Numbered from the stretch's first letter, positions 25,585-36,961 are shown. The stretch is DNA of 64,000 nucleotides from Acidovorax defluvii (GCA_003268905.1 QLTU01000014.1:38993-102992), one strand, 5' to 3'. Translations and numbers: made by a program. Notes: generated from the sequence alone by a model not told the origin.

Positions 25585-28500
25585 TCAAAGCGCCTCGGCG
25601 TCCTTGTCGTCCATCAGCGCTTCGGTCGGCTTGCGCCCGAAGAGCCAGAACATCGCGGGCGTGAGGAAGGTGTCGAGCAGGGTCGAACTGATCAGGCCGG
25701 AGAAGATCACCACGGCCACCGGGTGCAGCACCTCGGTGCCGGGCTGCTCGGCCTCGAACAGCAGCGGGGCCAGCGCGAAGGCGGTGACCAGTGCAGTCAT
25801 CAGCACCGGGCTCAGCCGCTCCAGAGAGCCGCGCAGGATCATCTTCTGGTCGAATGACTCGCCCTCGAAGCGCATCAGGTTGATGTAGTGGCTCACCTTC
25901 AGGATGCCGTTGCGCACCGAGATGCCGGCCAGCGTGATGAAGCCGACGAGAGCTGCCACGCTCAGTGGCTGGCCCGACAGCCACAGGCCGATCACCGCGC
26001 CGACCAGGGCGAGCGGGATGTTGACCATGATCAGTGCCGACAGCGCCGCCGACTTGTAGCGGCTGTAGAGCACCACGAACATCAGCGTCAGCGACACGAT
26101 GGACAGCAGGCCGACGAGCCGCGAGGCCTCCTCCTGGGCCTGGAACTGGCCGCCCAGGGTGATAAAGTAGCCCTCTGGCAGCTTCGTCTCGGCGACCACC
26201 TTGCGGATGTCGGCGACGATCTCCGACAGCGCACGCCCGGACGCGTTGGCCGACAGCACGATGCGCCGCTTGCCGTCGTCTCGGCTGATCTGGTTCGGGC
26301 CGTCGCCGTCCTCGATCGTCGCAATCTTCGACAGCGGGATGCGTCCGTTCGGCGTCTCGATCAGGATCTGGCCCAGCCCTTCGACGGACCGCGCCGACTC
26401 CGGCAGCTTCACCACCAATGCGAATCGACGGCTGCCTTCGACGATCTGCGTGACCTTCTCGCCCTCGACCAGCGCCTGCAGCGCGTTCAGCACCTGCGGC
26501 GCCGGCACGCCGTATTGCGCTGCCGCGGCATAGTCGATGCGCACCTTGATCTGTGGCGCCAGCACCTGCTTCTCGATCTGCAGGTCGGCGATGCCAGGGA
26601 TGGCCGCCAGCTTCGCACGCAGCGCATCGGCCTGGCCGCGCAGGGCGTCCAGGTCCTCGCCGAAGATCTTGATGGCGATCTGCGAGCGCACGCCCGACAG
26701 CATGTGGTCGATCCGGTGCGAGATGGGCTGGCCGATCTCCAGCGCGGCCGGCAGATTGACCAGCCGCGCGCGGATGTCGGCCTTGATCTCGTCCATGCTG
26801 CGCGTCAGCTCGGCGGTGGGCTTCAGGCCCACGTCGAGCTCGCTGACGTGCACACCTTCGGCGTGTTCGTCCAGTTCAGCCCGGCCGCTGCGGCGACCGA
26901 CGTGGGTCACTTCCGGCACCTGCTTGACCAGCACTTCGGCCTGGCGTGCCAGGGCCGATGACTCCGTCAAGGTGACACCCGGGTTCAGGCGCAGGCCGAT
27001 CAGCAGCGTGCCTTCGTTGAAAGGCGGCAAGAAGGTTGTCGGGAAGAACGGCACGGCCACTGCGGCCACCAGCACCGCGGCACCCGCGGCCGCCATGGCG
27101 GCCCTGGGTCGATTGAGCACGCCCTGAAGGCTGCTGCTGTAGCGCGCCTTCAGCCAGGCCAGCACCTTGGTGTCGCCGTGGTCGAGGTTCTTCATGCGCG
27201 GCAGCAGGTAGAAGCTGAGCACCGGCGTCACCGTTACCGAGACGATCAGCGAGGCCAGCGTCGAGACGATGAAGGCGATGCCCAGCGGCACGAACAGCTT
27301 GCCCTCCAGCCCCGGCAGCGCGAACAGCGGGATGAAGACGAGCACGATGATGACCGTGGCATACAGGATGGCCGACCGCACTTCCATCGTGGCGTGCGCG
27401 ACGACCTCGATCGGGTGCAGGCGACTGTGCGGATGGTTCGCGCGGTCGGCCTTCAGCCGCCGCAGCACGTTCTCGACGCCGACCACCGCGTCGTCGACCA
27501 AGCCACCGATGGCGATGGCCAGCCCACCGAGCGTCATCGTGTTGATCGACAGCCCGAAATACTTGAAGACCAGCGCGGTGATGAAGATCGATACCGGGAT
27601 GGCCGTCAACGCGATGATGGTCGGCCGCAACGTCCCCAGGAAGAAGAAGAGGATCACCGCGACAAAGATCGACGCACCAATCAGCTTGCCCTGCAGCGTG
27701 GTGATCGAGGCCTCGATGAAGCTGGCCTGGCGGAAGGTCACGCGCGGCGCGTCCATGCCGGCCGGCAGCGAGGCTTTCAGGCCGACCAAAGCGTCTTCGA
27801 TGGACTTCGTGAGTGCGATGGTGTCGGCGGTCGGCTGCTTCTGGATGCCCAGGATCACTGCCGGTTTGCCTTCATACCCGGCGTCGCCGCGCTTGAGCGC
27901 CGCGGCGAAAGTCACCTCGGCGATCTGGCGCATCAGGATAGGTTGTCCGTCTTTGGAGGTGAGCGCCAGGTTCTTCAGGTCATCGAGGCGCGAGGTGCGA
28001 CCGAGGTTGCGGATCAGGTATTCGCGCCCGTTCAGCTCCAGGAAGCCGCCCGAGGTGTTAGACGAGTAGCCCTTTAGCGCCCCTTCGAGTTGGTCATGCG
28101 TGATGCCCAGCTCCGCCATGCGGGTGGTGTTCGGCTGCACCTGGAACTGCCGCACCTCCCCGCCGATCGGGATCACCTGTGCGACGCCCGGCACCGACAG
28201 CAGCCGGGGGCGAAGCACCCAGTCCGCGTACTCGCGCACCGCCATCGCGCTGATCTTGCTCGGATCGACCGGAATGGCGATCTGCATGATCTCGCCCATG
28301 ATCGAGCTGATCGGGCCCATGCGCGGCACCACGCCTTCGGCAATGCCTTCCTCCATCGACGACAGCCGCTCCGACACCAGCTGCCGGGCACGGAAGATGT
28401 CGGTGCTCCAGTCGAAGGTGACGTAGAGGAAGGACAGGCCGGCTGACGAGGTTGAGCGCACGCTCTCCACGCCGGGCAGACCGTTCATGGTCGTCTCCAG

Positions 28501-28704
28501 CGGGAAGGTGATGAGCTGCTCCACCTCCTCGGCGGCCATGCCACCGGCCTCCGTCATGATGGTGACGGTCGGCTTGTTGAGGTCGGGGAACACGTCCACC
28601 GGGGTGGTGGACAGCGTGAACGCGCCGTAGGCCATCAGCACGACGCTGGCGATGATCACCAGCAGCCGGTTCGTCAGGCTGTTATCGAGTAGCCACTTGA
28701 ACAT
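25585..28704 (-). CDS. czcA: Heavy-metal RND efflux permease (CzcA-like, HME class)
   Basis: A 1039-residue HME-RND pump, the usual size. The first TM and the PVDVFPDLNKPTVTIMTEA stretch are typical. In TM4 (near residue 403) the motif is IAIGGLVDDAVVGVEN. CzcA of Cupriavidus has DFG-x-IVDGAVV-x-VEN, so the first Asp is Ala here while the second Asp and the Glu are kept. This places it among the less-studied HME groups, so zinc/cobalt/cadmium specificity should not be assumed. It starts 1 bp after the czcB-like stop. Confidence 0.92.
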   Translation of the reverse strand: MFKWLLDNSLTNRLLVIIASVVLMAYGAFTLSTTPVDVFPDLNKPTVTIMTEAGGMAAEEVEQLITFPLETTMNGLPGVESVRSTSSAGLSFLYVTFDWSTDIFRARQLVSERLSSMEEGIAEGVVPRMGPISSIMGEIMQIAIPVDPSKISAMAVREYADWVLRPRLLSVPGVAQVIPIGGEVRQFQVQPNTTRMAELGITHDQLEGALKGYSSNTSGGFLELNGREYLIRNLGRTSRLDDLKNLALTSKDGQPILMRQIAEVTFAAALKRGDAGYEGKPAVILGIQKQPTADTIALTKSIEDALVGLKASLPAGMDAPRVTFRQASFIEASITTLQGKLIGASIFVAVILFFFLGTLRPTIIALTAIPVSIFITALVFKYFGLSINTMTLGGLAIAIGGLVDDAVVGVENVLRRLKADRANHPHSRLHPIEVVAHATMEVRSAILYATVIIVLVFIPLFALPGLEGKLFVPLGIAFIVSTLASLIVSVTVTPVLSFYLLPRMKNLDHGDTKVLAWLKARYSSSLQGVLNRPRAAMAAAGAAVLVAAVAVPFFPTTFLPPFNEGTLLIGLRLNPGVTLTESSALARQAEVLVKQVPEVTHVGRRSGRAELDEHAEGVHVSELDVGLKPTAELTRSMDEIKADIRARLVNLPAALEIGQPISHRIDHMLSGVRSQIAIKIFGEDLDALRGQADALRAKLAAIPGIADLQIEKQVLAPQIKVRIDYAAAAQYGVPAPQVLNALQALVEGEKVTQIVEGSRRFALVVKLPESARSVEGLGQILIETPNGRIPLSKIATIEDGDGPNQISRDDGKRRIVLSANASGRALSEIVADIRKVVAETKLPEGYFITLGGQFQAQEEASRLVGLLSIVSLTLMFVVLYSRYKSAALSALIMVNIPLALVGAVIGLWLSGQPLSVAALVGFITLAGISVRNGILKVSHYINLMRFEGESFDQKMILRGSLERLSPVLMTALVTAFALAPLLFEAEQPGTEVLHPVAVVIFSGLISSTLLDTFLTPAMFWLFGRKPTEALMDDKDAEAL

Positions 28705-28705
28705 G

Positions 28706-29818
28706 TCAGCGCACCTGGTTGATCAAGGTGGCGGCTTGCGTCGCAACCCGGTCGCCGGGTTCCAGCCCCGAGGTGACCGCAGCATTGACGCCGTCCAGCG
28801 GCTCCGTGGTGACGGTGCGAGGCTCGAAGCGTTCCGGCGCTGTTTTGACCCAGACCACGGTCTGGTTGGCCGGGTTCTTCATCAGCGAAGCCACCGGCAC
28901 CGAGACGCCCTTGACCTTGTCCTTGGTCTGCACGAACACGCGCACAGGCTGGCCGACGGCCAGCAGGTTCAGAGCATCACCCTGAGCCCGAAAGGCGAGC
29001 GGCAGCGCCTGCTCGCGCAGGCTGCGCGACGCGCCGATGAAGGTCAACGGCACACGCTTGTCGCCGACAGCCATCGTCGCGGCTCCGATGTTCGAAGCGA
29101 TGGCAGCGTCGAAGGCGAGTGCCTCGATGCGCAGGCGGGACGGGTCGACGATCTCGAAGATCAGTTCGCGTGCATCGACCACCTGGCCGGCCACCACGTT
29201 GGCGGAGGCGATCACACCGGACACCGGTGCCAGCAGCGCTTCGCGGGTGGCTAGGCCACCACCGACGGCAGAAATGCGTGCCATCAGACTGGCAGCCTCG
29301 CTCTCGGCCGCCTCGATCTCCTTGCGCGGCACCGTGTCGGCCAGCTCCTGCAGGCGCGCGATGCGCTTGTCGGCCAGGGCCTTGGCGGCACGCAGCTCGG
29401 CCAGTTGTGCAGCTTGGTTGGAGCGTTCGATGGGCGCCGCCGACGGCACGACGTAGGCCAGCACTTCACCCTTGCGCACCGCTTGCCCGGGGTTCGGCAG
29501 GCCACGCGGCCCCGGCTCGATGCGGCCGGCGTTCAGCGGCTGCACCTTGCCACCGGCATTCGGGTCCATCAGCACCTTGGCGCCCAGTTCCACCGTGCGC
29601 GGCAGTTCGGCGGCCTCGGTGGCGAAGGTGCGGACGCCCAGCTGGCGCTGCGCGGGCTTGGGCAGGAACACGCTGCCATCAGGCTGGCGCTGTGGGCCGT
29701 TGGCGCTGGGCGCTGCGGGCGCGCCGCCATGGTCATGACCTTCACCGGCATGGACGGGGGACAGTGCTGCCAAGGCGAACCACAGCGCAAGGCTGGTGGC
29801 GATCAGTGTGCGTTTCAT
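28706..29818 (-). CDS. czcB: Heavy-metal RND periplasmic adaptor (CzcB-like)
   Basis: A 370-residue membrane fusion protein with signal peptide (LALWFALAALSPVHA), a His-containing mature start (GEGHDHGGAPAAP), the lipoyl/barrel-sandwich halves (GRIEPGPRGLPNPGQAVRKG and LLAPVSGVIASANVVAGQV) and a helical hairpin between them. It joins the HME pump to the CzcC-like channel. The ATG at 29818 overlaps the stop of the upstream gene (ATGA). Confidence 0.9.
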   Translation of the reverse strand: MKRTLIATSLALWFALAALSPVHAGEGHDHGGAPAAPSANGPQRQPDGSVFLPKPAQRQLGVRTFATEAAELPRTVELGAKVLMDPNAGGKVQPLNAGRIEPGPRGLPNPGQAVRKGEVLAYVVPSAAPIERSNQAAQLAELRAAKALADKRIARLQELADTVPRKEIEAAESEAASLMARISAVGGGLATREALLAPVSGVIASANVVAGQVVDARELIFEIVDPSRLRIEALAFDAAIASNIGAATMAVGDKRVPLTFIGASRSLREQALPLAFRAQGDALNLLAVGQPVRVFVQTKDKVKGVSVPVASLMKNPANQTVVWVKTAPERFEPRTVTTEPLDGVNAAVTSGLEPGDRVATQAATLINQVR

Positions 29819-30369
29819 GCTGCACCCCCCGCGCGAACGCTGCGAGCACTCATGGCGCGACGTCCACCCCAAAGGAGCAGAGCCAAGACCGCCACGCCGC
29901 CGGCGCCCCAGCCTGCGTATTGCGGCCAGGCATGGTTTGCAACAGCCTCCTCGGTGTGCGCCTCCTCGTGGATGTCGAGTTCACCGGCCAGGAGGTCGAC
30001 GTCGTTGCCGGCGGTCACCGTGGCGGTGACGGGCAACACACCTTCCTTGGGGGCGTCGGGCAGCACGACCTCGTACTCGTCTTCACCCTGTTTCTCGGCC
30101 TTGAACTTCGCGCCGCCGATCTCGAGCTCGATCTGCGCGCCGCGCACCGGGCTGTTGTCGGCAAAGCGGTCGAGGTACAGCGTGATCTGCTTGCCGTTGA
30201 GCACGCCGACAAGTTCAAAGGTCTCGGACACGGCCGAGAAGCGCGGGAGCGCCTGGCCGACGGCCGCGGGTGCAGCGTCACCGTGGTCATGGCCTTCGCC
30301 GGCCCAGACAGGGAAGGCGATGAGTATGGCCGCTGAGAGCAGTGCGGCCGAGAGATGCGGGAGGTTCAT
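29815..30369 (-). CDS. Exported single-TM protein of the czc-like operon (CzcB-N/FixH-like domain)
   Basis: A 184-residue protein with signal peptide (LSAALLSAAILIAFPVWA), the mature start GEGHDHGDAAPAA, a beta-rich domain (FELVGVLNGKQITLYLDRF, PVRGAQIELEIGG, VTATVTAGNDVDLLAGELDI) and a C-terminal TM (AGWGAGGVAVLALLLWGG). Its start resembles that of the czcB-like protein, as if a separate domain of the adaptor. Genes of this kind lie between czcC and czcB in several betaproteobacterial metal clusters. Function not established; periplasmic metal handling is inferred. Confidence 0.75.
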   Translation of the reverse strand: MNLPHLSAALLSAAILIAFPVWAGEGHDHGDAAPAAVGQALPRFSAVSETFELVGVLNGKQITLYLDRFADNSPVRGAQIELEIGGAKFKAEKQGEDEYEVVLPDAPKEGVLPVTATVTAGNDVDLLAGELDIHEEAHTEEAVANHAWPQYAGWGAGGVAVLALLLWGGRRAMSARSVRAGGAA

Positions 30370-30434
30370 GGAGGGGTTCCTGAAGAATTTGATGGGCAGC
30401 GTCATGGCCGGATTGCCGGGGCTTCGCTGCGGCG

Positions 30435-31739
30435 TCACTGAGGGAGAAGGCCGAGGGCCTGGCGCCAAGCAGAGATCGCTGCCGAGAGTTCGATGCGGGT
30501 GCGTGCCGCTTGACGGTCGGCCTCGGCGGCTTCGGCCTCGATGCGCAGGCGTGTCGGCAGATCGGTTTCGCCGAGTCGGAACGACTTGTCGAAGAAGCCG
30601 CGCGACTCGCGGGCCAGTTGCGCGCGCCTATCGGCGGCGGCCAGCTGGGCGTGCGAGGCCTCGACCCGCACGCGCGCCGCTTCCCGTTCTGCGATGAGAC
30701 GTTCACGTTCCAGGGCCAGCTGGGCCTGGATCTCGGTGGCCTCGGCGCGCGCATTGGCGCGTCGGGCGTCAGAGCGCGGGCCTGCGCCGAAGGGGATGCG
30801 GATGCCCAGAGTGATGGTCTGCTGGGACGCCTCTCCGCGGGCACCGCGGTCACTCGTTGTCGCCAACATCAGCTCGGGGTTGGCGCGCGACTGGTTCGCA
30901 GTCAGTGCGACGGTTCGCTCGGCAACGGCAGCCCGATCCTTGAGTTCCTGCAGCGCGGCGTGGGCTTCGAGGTCAGCTGCTGCCGCGCCGGGATCCGGCT
31001 CTGCCAGGGTGTCGCCTGCCTCGGACAAGGCGGGTGCGGTGCCCGCGAGCGCACGCAGATGCTGTCGAGCGGCCGCGAGGCCAGCCTCCGCCTGGGCCAA
31101 GGCGGCCTCAGCGCTTGCCACGGCGCCATCGGCCTGGTGCTGGTCGGCGCGGGCCAGATCGCCAGCCTTCGCACGCCGGGCCACGTCGGCGGCGATGAGG
31201 CGGGTGTTGTCCAGCTGATCGCGGGCAGTTCCGACCTCGATACGCGCACGCTGCCACTGCCACCAGGCGTCGCGGACGGTGGCGGCCACGCGCAGTTGCG
31301 CCGCGATAGCCCTGCTCTCGACGGCGGCACCTTCGGCGTCGGCCAGCGCCGCGCTGCTGCCACGCTCTCCAGGCAACCACAGCGGCACAGCGATACCGAC
31401 CTCGACTTCGCGCGCTCCGTTGTTGTTGCCCATGCGGTCGGTCTTGTTTGAGAGTTCAAGGGCTGCCGGCTCGGGCGTCCACGCCTTAGCGGCGCCTTGT
31501 TGAGCACGCGCGGCGTCACGGCGCGCCTGCAGTGCCAGCGCCTCGGGCTGGCGGGCCCAGGCTGCTTCAAACGCTTGGCGCAAGCTCAGAGGGCTGGTGG
31601 CGCCGGCTGCGCTGACCATGCCAGGGGGGGCAGTGGTCGCTTTGGCTGTCTGTGCCTGAGTGCCCAGGCCGCAGGCGGACATGGCGGCAGCCACGCTGGC
31701 GGGCAGCAGCCAGGCCTTCGTTCGATTTCTAGGTGTCAT
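30435..31739 (-). CDS. czcC: Heavy-metal efflux outer-membrane channel (CzcC-like)
   Basis: A 434-residue TolC-family protein with signal peptide (LLPASVAAAMSACGLGTQAQ) and the OEP repeats (SLRQAFEAAWARQPEALALQ, PELMLATTSDRG, ITLGIRIPFGAGPRSDARRA, FFDKSFRLGETDLPTRLRIE). These are close to CzcC/CusC-type channels. It should form the outer duct of the HME pump. I use the ATG at 31739; an upstream ATG at 31781 would only add residues before the signal. Confidence 0.9.
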   Translation of the reverse strand: MTPRNRTKAWLLPASVAAAMSACGLGTQAQTAKATTAPPGMVSAAGATSPLSLRQAFEAAWARQPEALALQARRDAARAQQGAAKAWTPEPAALELSNKTDRMGNNNGAREVEVGIAVPLWLPGERGSSAALADAEGAAVESRAIAAQLRVAATVRDAWWQWQRARIEVGTARDQLDNTRLIAADVARRAKAGDLARADQHQADGAVASAEAALAQAEAGLAAARQHLRALAGTAPALSEAGDTLAEPDPGAAAADLEAHAALQELKDRAAVAERTVALTANQSRANPELMLATTSDRGARGEASQQTITLGIRIPFGAGPRSDARRANARAEATEIQAQLALERERLIAEREAARVRVEASHAQLAAADRRAQLARESRGFFDKSFRLGETDLPTRLRIEAEAAEADRQAARTRIELSAAISAWRQALGLLPQ

Positions 31740-31882
31740 CCGATGCTCCAGTGTTGAAAACAACTCACGGGAGATCGGCAAGCGGCGACCAAGCGGTCGC
31801 GTCGTGCCCGGAGGCGCCGCATGCTGCGGCGCGCACTCAGGCGCGAACGGGCTTCAGAAAGGGAAGAGACCCGCCTCGCCGA

Positions 31883-32281
31883 TCAGGCGAGGGGCAGCCA
31901 CTGAGGGCGTTCGGGTCGGGTTGGAGCGTGCGCACCACCGGATTCGTCGAGGGTGGCGCTCGGGGGCGCCGTCGAGAGCGCGCCGGGCAGCGCCGACGGC
32001 AGATTCAGCATCATGCTGCAGGTGCCGTGGCAATGACCGCAGTCCAGGTCCATGGCGCCGAGCGCTTTGCCGTCACCGGCATCCGAGTTCACATCGGGGA
32101 TGGTGGTTGGATTGGCGTCCAGCCCGGCTCCGTCGCTGGCGTCTGCATGGTGCTGGTGGTCGTGGTGACCGAAGTGCTCGACGCCGGCCTGGGTCTCATG
32201 CCCGCAGTAAGACGCCACGGCCGCCCAGCTGAACTGGAACGGCAGAAAGGCGAGCAGGACGATGGCAAGAATTCGGCGCAC
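31883..32281 (-). CDS. czcI: CzcI-like regulatory/periplasmic protein
   Basis: About 132 residues from a GTG at 32281: hydrophobic leader (ILAIVLLAFLPFQFSWAAV), then SYCGHETQAGVEHFGHHDHQHH, a Cys/His motif (LDCGHCHGTCSMM) and the terminal RPERPQWLPLA. This matches CzcI, found upstream of czcC in Cupriavidus-type clusters and thought to modulate czc expression. Longer in-frame starts exist upstream; they add a stretch without signal character. Confidence 0.78.
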   Translation of the reverse strand: MRRILAIVLLAFLPFQFSWAAVASYCGHETQAGVEHFGHHDHQHHADASDGAGLDANPTTIPDVNSDAGDGKALGAMDLDCGHCHGTCSMMLNLPSALPGALSTAPPSATLDESGGAHAPTRPERPQWLPLA

Positions 32282-32345
32282 AGGCAAGAGTCTAGCGGCT
32301 ACAGGGTTTTCTGCGCCGGGGGCAAGGCGACCGGACCGTGGGGTT

Positions 32346-33056
32346 TCACCACTTCGAGGCACGGATGCGTGCGACGTTGCGGTTCATCGCATGGCGAATG
32401 ACACGTTCGTAGAGCCAGCGTTTGAGGCCCGACAGGTTTGAACCGTGGCGCGCGTAGAAGGCGTCTGGACTGTCGAAGATGCCGAAGTCGTCGGCGATGC
32501 CTTCCTTCTGGATGTAAGTGTCCTTGCCTTGCCATTCGACGCCGGGCGCCGACAGGTCAGGCGTGGCGGCGCCGTAGCCGCAGAAGCGGCGCGCCTGCGG
32601 GAAGCGGCGCTGCAGGCTGGCCAGGTAAGGCGCATCGAGGATGAAGCCTTCGAGTGCGATCCAGCGGCTTTCCAGGCCGATTTCGACCCAGCTGTGGATG
32701 ATGCGTTGCGGCGCCAGCCAGTAGGCCAGGCCGGTGATCGCGCCCTTCTGCAGCGGCTTGTCGATGGTGAAACCGTGGAAGCGGCAGGGAATGCCCACCG
32801 CGCGCAGCAAGGCCATGAGCAACGTGCTCTTGGTGTTGCACTGGCCAATGCCGTCGGCCAGCACCCGGGATGCCGGCAGTTCGTCGCCTTCGTTGTAGCC
32901 GAAGGCGATCTCGTTGCGGACGAAGTCGTAGACAGCGCCGATGCGTTCGAAAGGCGCAAGCTGCCGCCAGCCGCGCTGCGCGACGAGGCCCTCGATGGCG
33001 GGGTGCGTGAAGTCGAGCAGCCGCGTGGGCAGCAGCAGACGGGGTTGGGCATCCAT
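32346..33056 (-). CDS. Transglutaminase-like cysteine protein in the metal island
   Basis: A 236-residue protein of the transglutaminase-like superfamily, without signal peptide. The likely catalytic Cys is in GIGQCNTKSTLLMALLRAV (near residue 95) and the His in RIIHSWVEIGL; an Asp candidate is in FILDAPYL. It begins 8 bp after the cadA stop, so it is co-transcribed with cadA. Such proteins recur beside CadA-type pumps in betaproteobacteria, but no role is established. Protease or amidase activity on an unknown substrate is possible. Confidence 0.8.
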   Translation of the reverse strand: MDAQPRLLLPTRLLDFTHPAIEGLVAQRGWRQLAPFERIGAVYDFVRNEIAFGYNEGDELPASRVLADGIGQCNTKSTLLMALLRAVGIPCRFHGFTIDKPLQKGAITGLAYWLAPQRIIHSWVEIGLESRWIALEGFILDAPYLASLQRRFPQARRFCGYGAATPDLSAPGVEWQGKDTYIQKEGIADDFGIFDSPDAFYARHGSNLSGLKRWLYERVIRHAMNRNVARIRASKW

Positions 33057-33063
33057 TGTCGTC

Positions 33064-35331
<2,268 letters not shown>

Positions 35332-35336
35332 GTCGA

Positions 35337-35368
35337 CATTGGAAACCCTGAAGTGGGTATAGAGTCAA
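35337..35368 (-). promoter_or_regulatory. MerR-type promoter/operator of cadA
   Basis: On the minus strand: -35 TTGACT (35363-35368), a 20-bp spacer holding the imperfect dyad CTATACCC...CAGGGT, and a -10 CCAATG (35337-35342). An overlong 20-bp spacer is the hallmark of MerR-family activation, and the sequence is close to known pbr/cad promoters. The expected start of transcription falls at about the A of the cadA ATG, so the message could be leaderless. Confidence 0.82.
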
Positions 35369-35408
35369 GCTGCATCGCGAACTGTCACTTGCAATAGCGG
35401 ATCCGCCC

Positions 35409-35849
35409 ATGCGCATCGGCGAACTGGCCCAGGTCAGCGGAACGCCCATCGAGACGATCCGCTTCTATGAGCGCGAGGGGCTGTTGCCGGCCGCCGCGCG
35501 CACGGAGGGCAACTACCGCATCTACACCCCGCAGCATGCGGACCGGCTGGGGTTCATCCGCCAGTGCCGCAGCCTGGACATGACGCTTGACGAGGTGCGG
35601 GTGCTGCTGCGTTTCAAGGACCAACCCTTGGCCGATTGCGGCGAGGTGAACAGCCTGCTGGACGAGCACATCGGCCATGTGGCCGAGCGGATCAAGGCCC
35701 TGCGCGCCCTTGAGAAGGAGCTGAGGGCGCTGCGGGCGGCCTGCCCCGTGCCTCATGCCTCTGCCGACTGCGGCATCCTCCAGGGCATCGATCACGCAGG
35801 TGCGAAACCTGCGGCGGCTTCCAAGCGCCATGTGCGCGGCGCTCACTGA
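35409..35849 (+). CDS. cadR: MerR-family metal sensor (CadR/PbrR type)
   Basis: A 146-residue regulator with the MerR N-terminal domain (MRIGELAQVSGTPIETIRFY, EREGLLPAAART), a coiled-coil dimer helix and a metal-binding end: DCGEV (Cys near residue 78), ACPVPHASADC (Cys near 113 and 121), and a His-containing tail HVRGAH. This three-cysteine pattern is shared by CadR, PbrR and ZntR-type sensors of Cd, Pb or Zn. It is divergent from cadA and should activate it by untwisting the promoter at 35337-35368. Confidence 0.92.
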   Translation: MRIGELAQVSGTPIETIRFYEREGLLPAAARTEGNYRIYTPQHADRLGFIRQCRSLDMTLDEVRVLLRFKDQPLADCGEVNSLLDEHIGHVAERIKALRALEKELRALRAACPVPHASADCGILQGIDHAGAKPAAASKRHVRGAH

Positions 35850-36080
35850 GCATTGCCTGGGGTCGGTGAGCGACGGGTTTCTGGTGCTGGCGGGGCCGAC
35901 CGCTTGTGGCCGATTCCAGCCCCTCCCAAACACATCGAGCGGGCAAGCCGTCAAGCGCCGCATTCGGCTGGTGGAGTCGAGGTATTCGTCTTTACCAAGC
36001 ATTCCCGCTATCAAAGTGCAGCAGGCGCAAGAAAGACGGACTGCGCCGCCATGCTCCATCTTTTGGCCTAAAGCTTCAAG

Positions 36081-36135
36081 CCTTTTAGGTCTCTAGCGCA
36101 TATTCATCAAGCGCTAGTAGCTATATTTTAAATAG
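36081..36135 (+). repeat. Dispersed palindromic repeat, intergenic
   Basis: TCTCTAGCGC, then ATATTCATC, then AAGCGCTAGTAGCTAT, followed by an AT-rich end. Arms are conserved; the tail is diverged (AGTAGCTATATT instead of AGCAGCTATCAA). Confidence 0.75.
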
Positions 36136-36178
36136 CATGTCTATCAGTAAGCCGTGCGCCTGCCGGGAAGCCTGCACG

Positions 36179-36425
36179 CTAAAAATCAAACCGCACGCGG
36201 CCGTTGAAAAACGTGACCCGGTCGCGTGCGGTGTGGCAGTGCCACTGTTCCTACCAGCCCTCTGGCGTGACCATGGCCAGACTCCGTGGGTCAAAAACCG
36301 CTGGGTAGGTTTGCCCGGGCGCGTACACCGAGGTTCACCGAACCCACGCCACATAGCCAGTGTCCTGAACCAGCTCACCCAGCTCCTGTGTTTCGGTGCG
36401 GCCCAGTCCACGCGGCCGTGGTCAT
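36179..36425 (-). pseudogene. Relic of a small gene with in-frame stops
   Basis: Read on the minus strand, one frame gives protein-like segments separated by two stops: RTETQELGELVQDTGYVAWV, TGA, then YAPGQTYPAVFDPRSLAMV...EGW, TAG, then EQWHCHTARDRVTFFNGR and a final TAG. A candidate ATG at 36425 lies in another frame, so a frameshift is also needed. I do not recognise the family. The phrases are too orderly to be noise, but no homologue can be checked here. Confidence 0.4.
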
Positions 36426-36723
36426 AGTGCTGGTGACTTGCCGGTCGTGTCAGCCTTCATTGACGGCGGCCGGGATCACTGGCTTCCATATGGTTTTTTA
36501 CGAAATGTCCGGCGGGTAGTCACAGGTTTTAAGGGGCGCGCCACTGACGCTCCTTGTCGGAGCTGGCCTACTTATCAGCGGGCAGACGCTGCGTATCGTG
36601 GTATTTGGTCAGCAAGCAACGACGAAACGCTGACCAGCAACCGGCCATACATATGAACTCAGTGCGGCAGGTTGTGCCAAGCATGGCAAAGATATTCCCC
36701 GTCGAGCACACCAGGAGTTAGAG

Positions 36724-36903
36724 ATGAACAAGGATCAAGTCAAGGGCGCTACCAAAGACGCAGTGGGCAAAGTACAGGAAGCTGCGGGCAAGCTGGTCGG
36801 TAACAAAGAGCAGCAGGCAAAAGGCATGTTGAAACAGGCCGAAGGCGAAGCCCAGAAGGCCTACGGCGATACCAAGGAAGTCCTGAAAGACGCGACGAAG
36901 TAA
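36724..36903 (+). CDS. csbD: CsbD family stress protein
   Basis: A 59-residue hydrophilic protein with the typical CsbD pattern: MNKDQVKGATKDAVGKVQEA, then GKLVGNKEQQAKG, then QAEGEAQKAYGDTKE. It is Lys/Ala/Gln/Gly-rich with helical heptads and no Cys or Trp. The ribosome site AGGAG is 7 bp upstream, and a hairpin follows the stop. CsbD-like proteins accumulate under general or osmotic stress; the molecular role is unknown. Likely monocistronic. Confidence 0.92.
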   Translation: MNKDQVKGATKDAVGKVQEAAGKLVGNKEQQAKGMLKQAEGEAQKAYGDTKEVLKDATK

Positions 36904-36939
36904 TTCTTTGCGGCCGGCTTGGCTGCATTGCCGCGGCTT

Positions 36940-36961
36940 GGCCACATCATTCACTGTGGCC
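36940..36961 (+). terminator. Stem-loop terminator after csbD
   Basis: GGCCACA (36940-36946) pairs with TGTGGCC (36955-36961) around TCATTCAC, followed by GGGCTTT. The T run is short, so it is a modest intrinsic terminator. Confidence 0.6.

Larger units (their letters stand above)
35850..36723. other. Decayed 870-bp intergenic stretch at the right edge of the metal island
   Basis: No intact gene. It contains a palindromic repeat (36081-36135) and a relic coding sequence on the minus strand (36179-36425). Another 300 bp lead to csbD, in which I see no clear feature except the csbD ribosome site (AGGAG near 36713). The stretch looks like the right-hand border of the acquired island. Confidence 0.5.
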
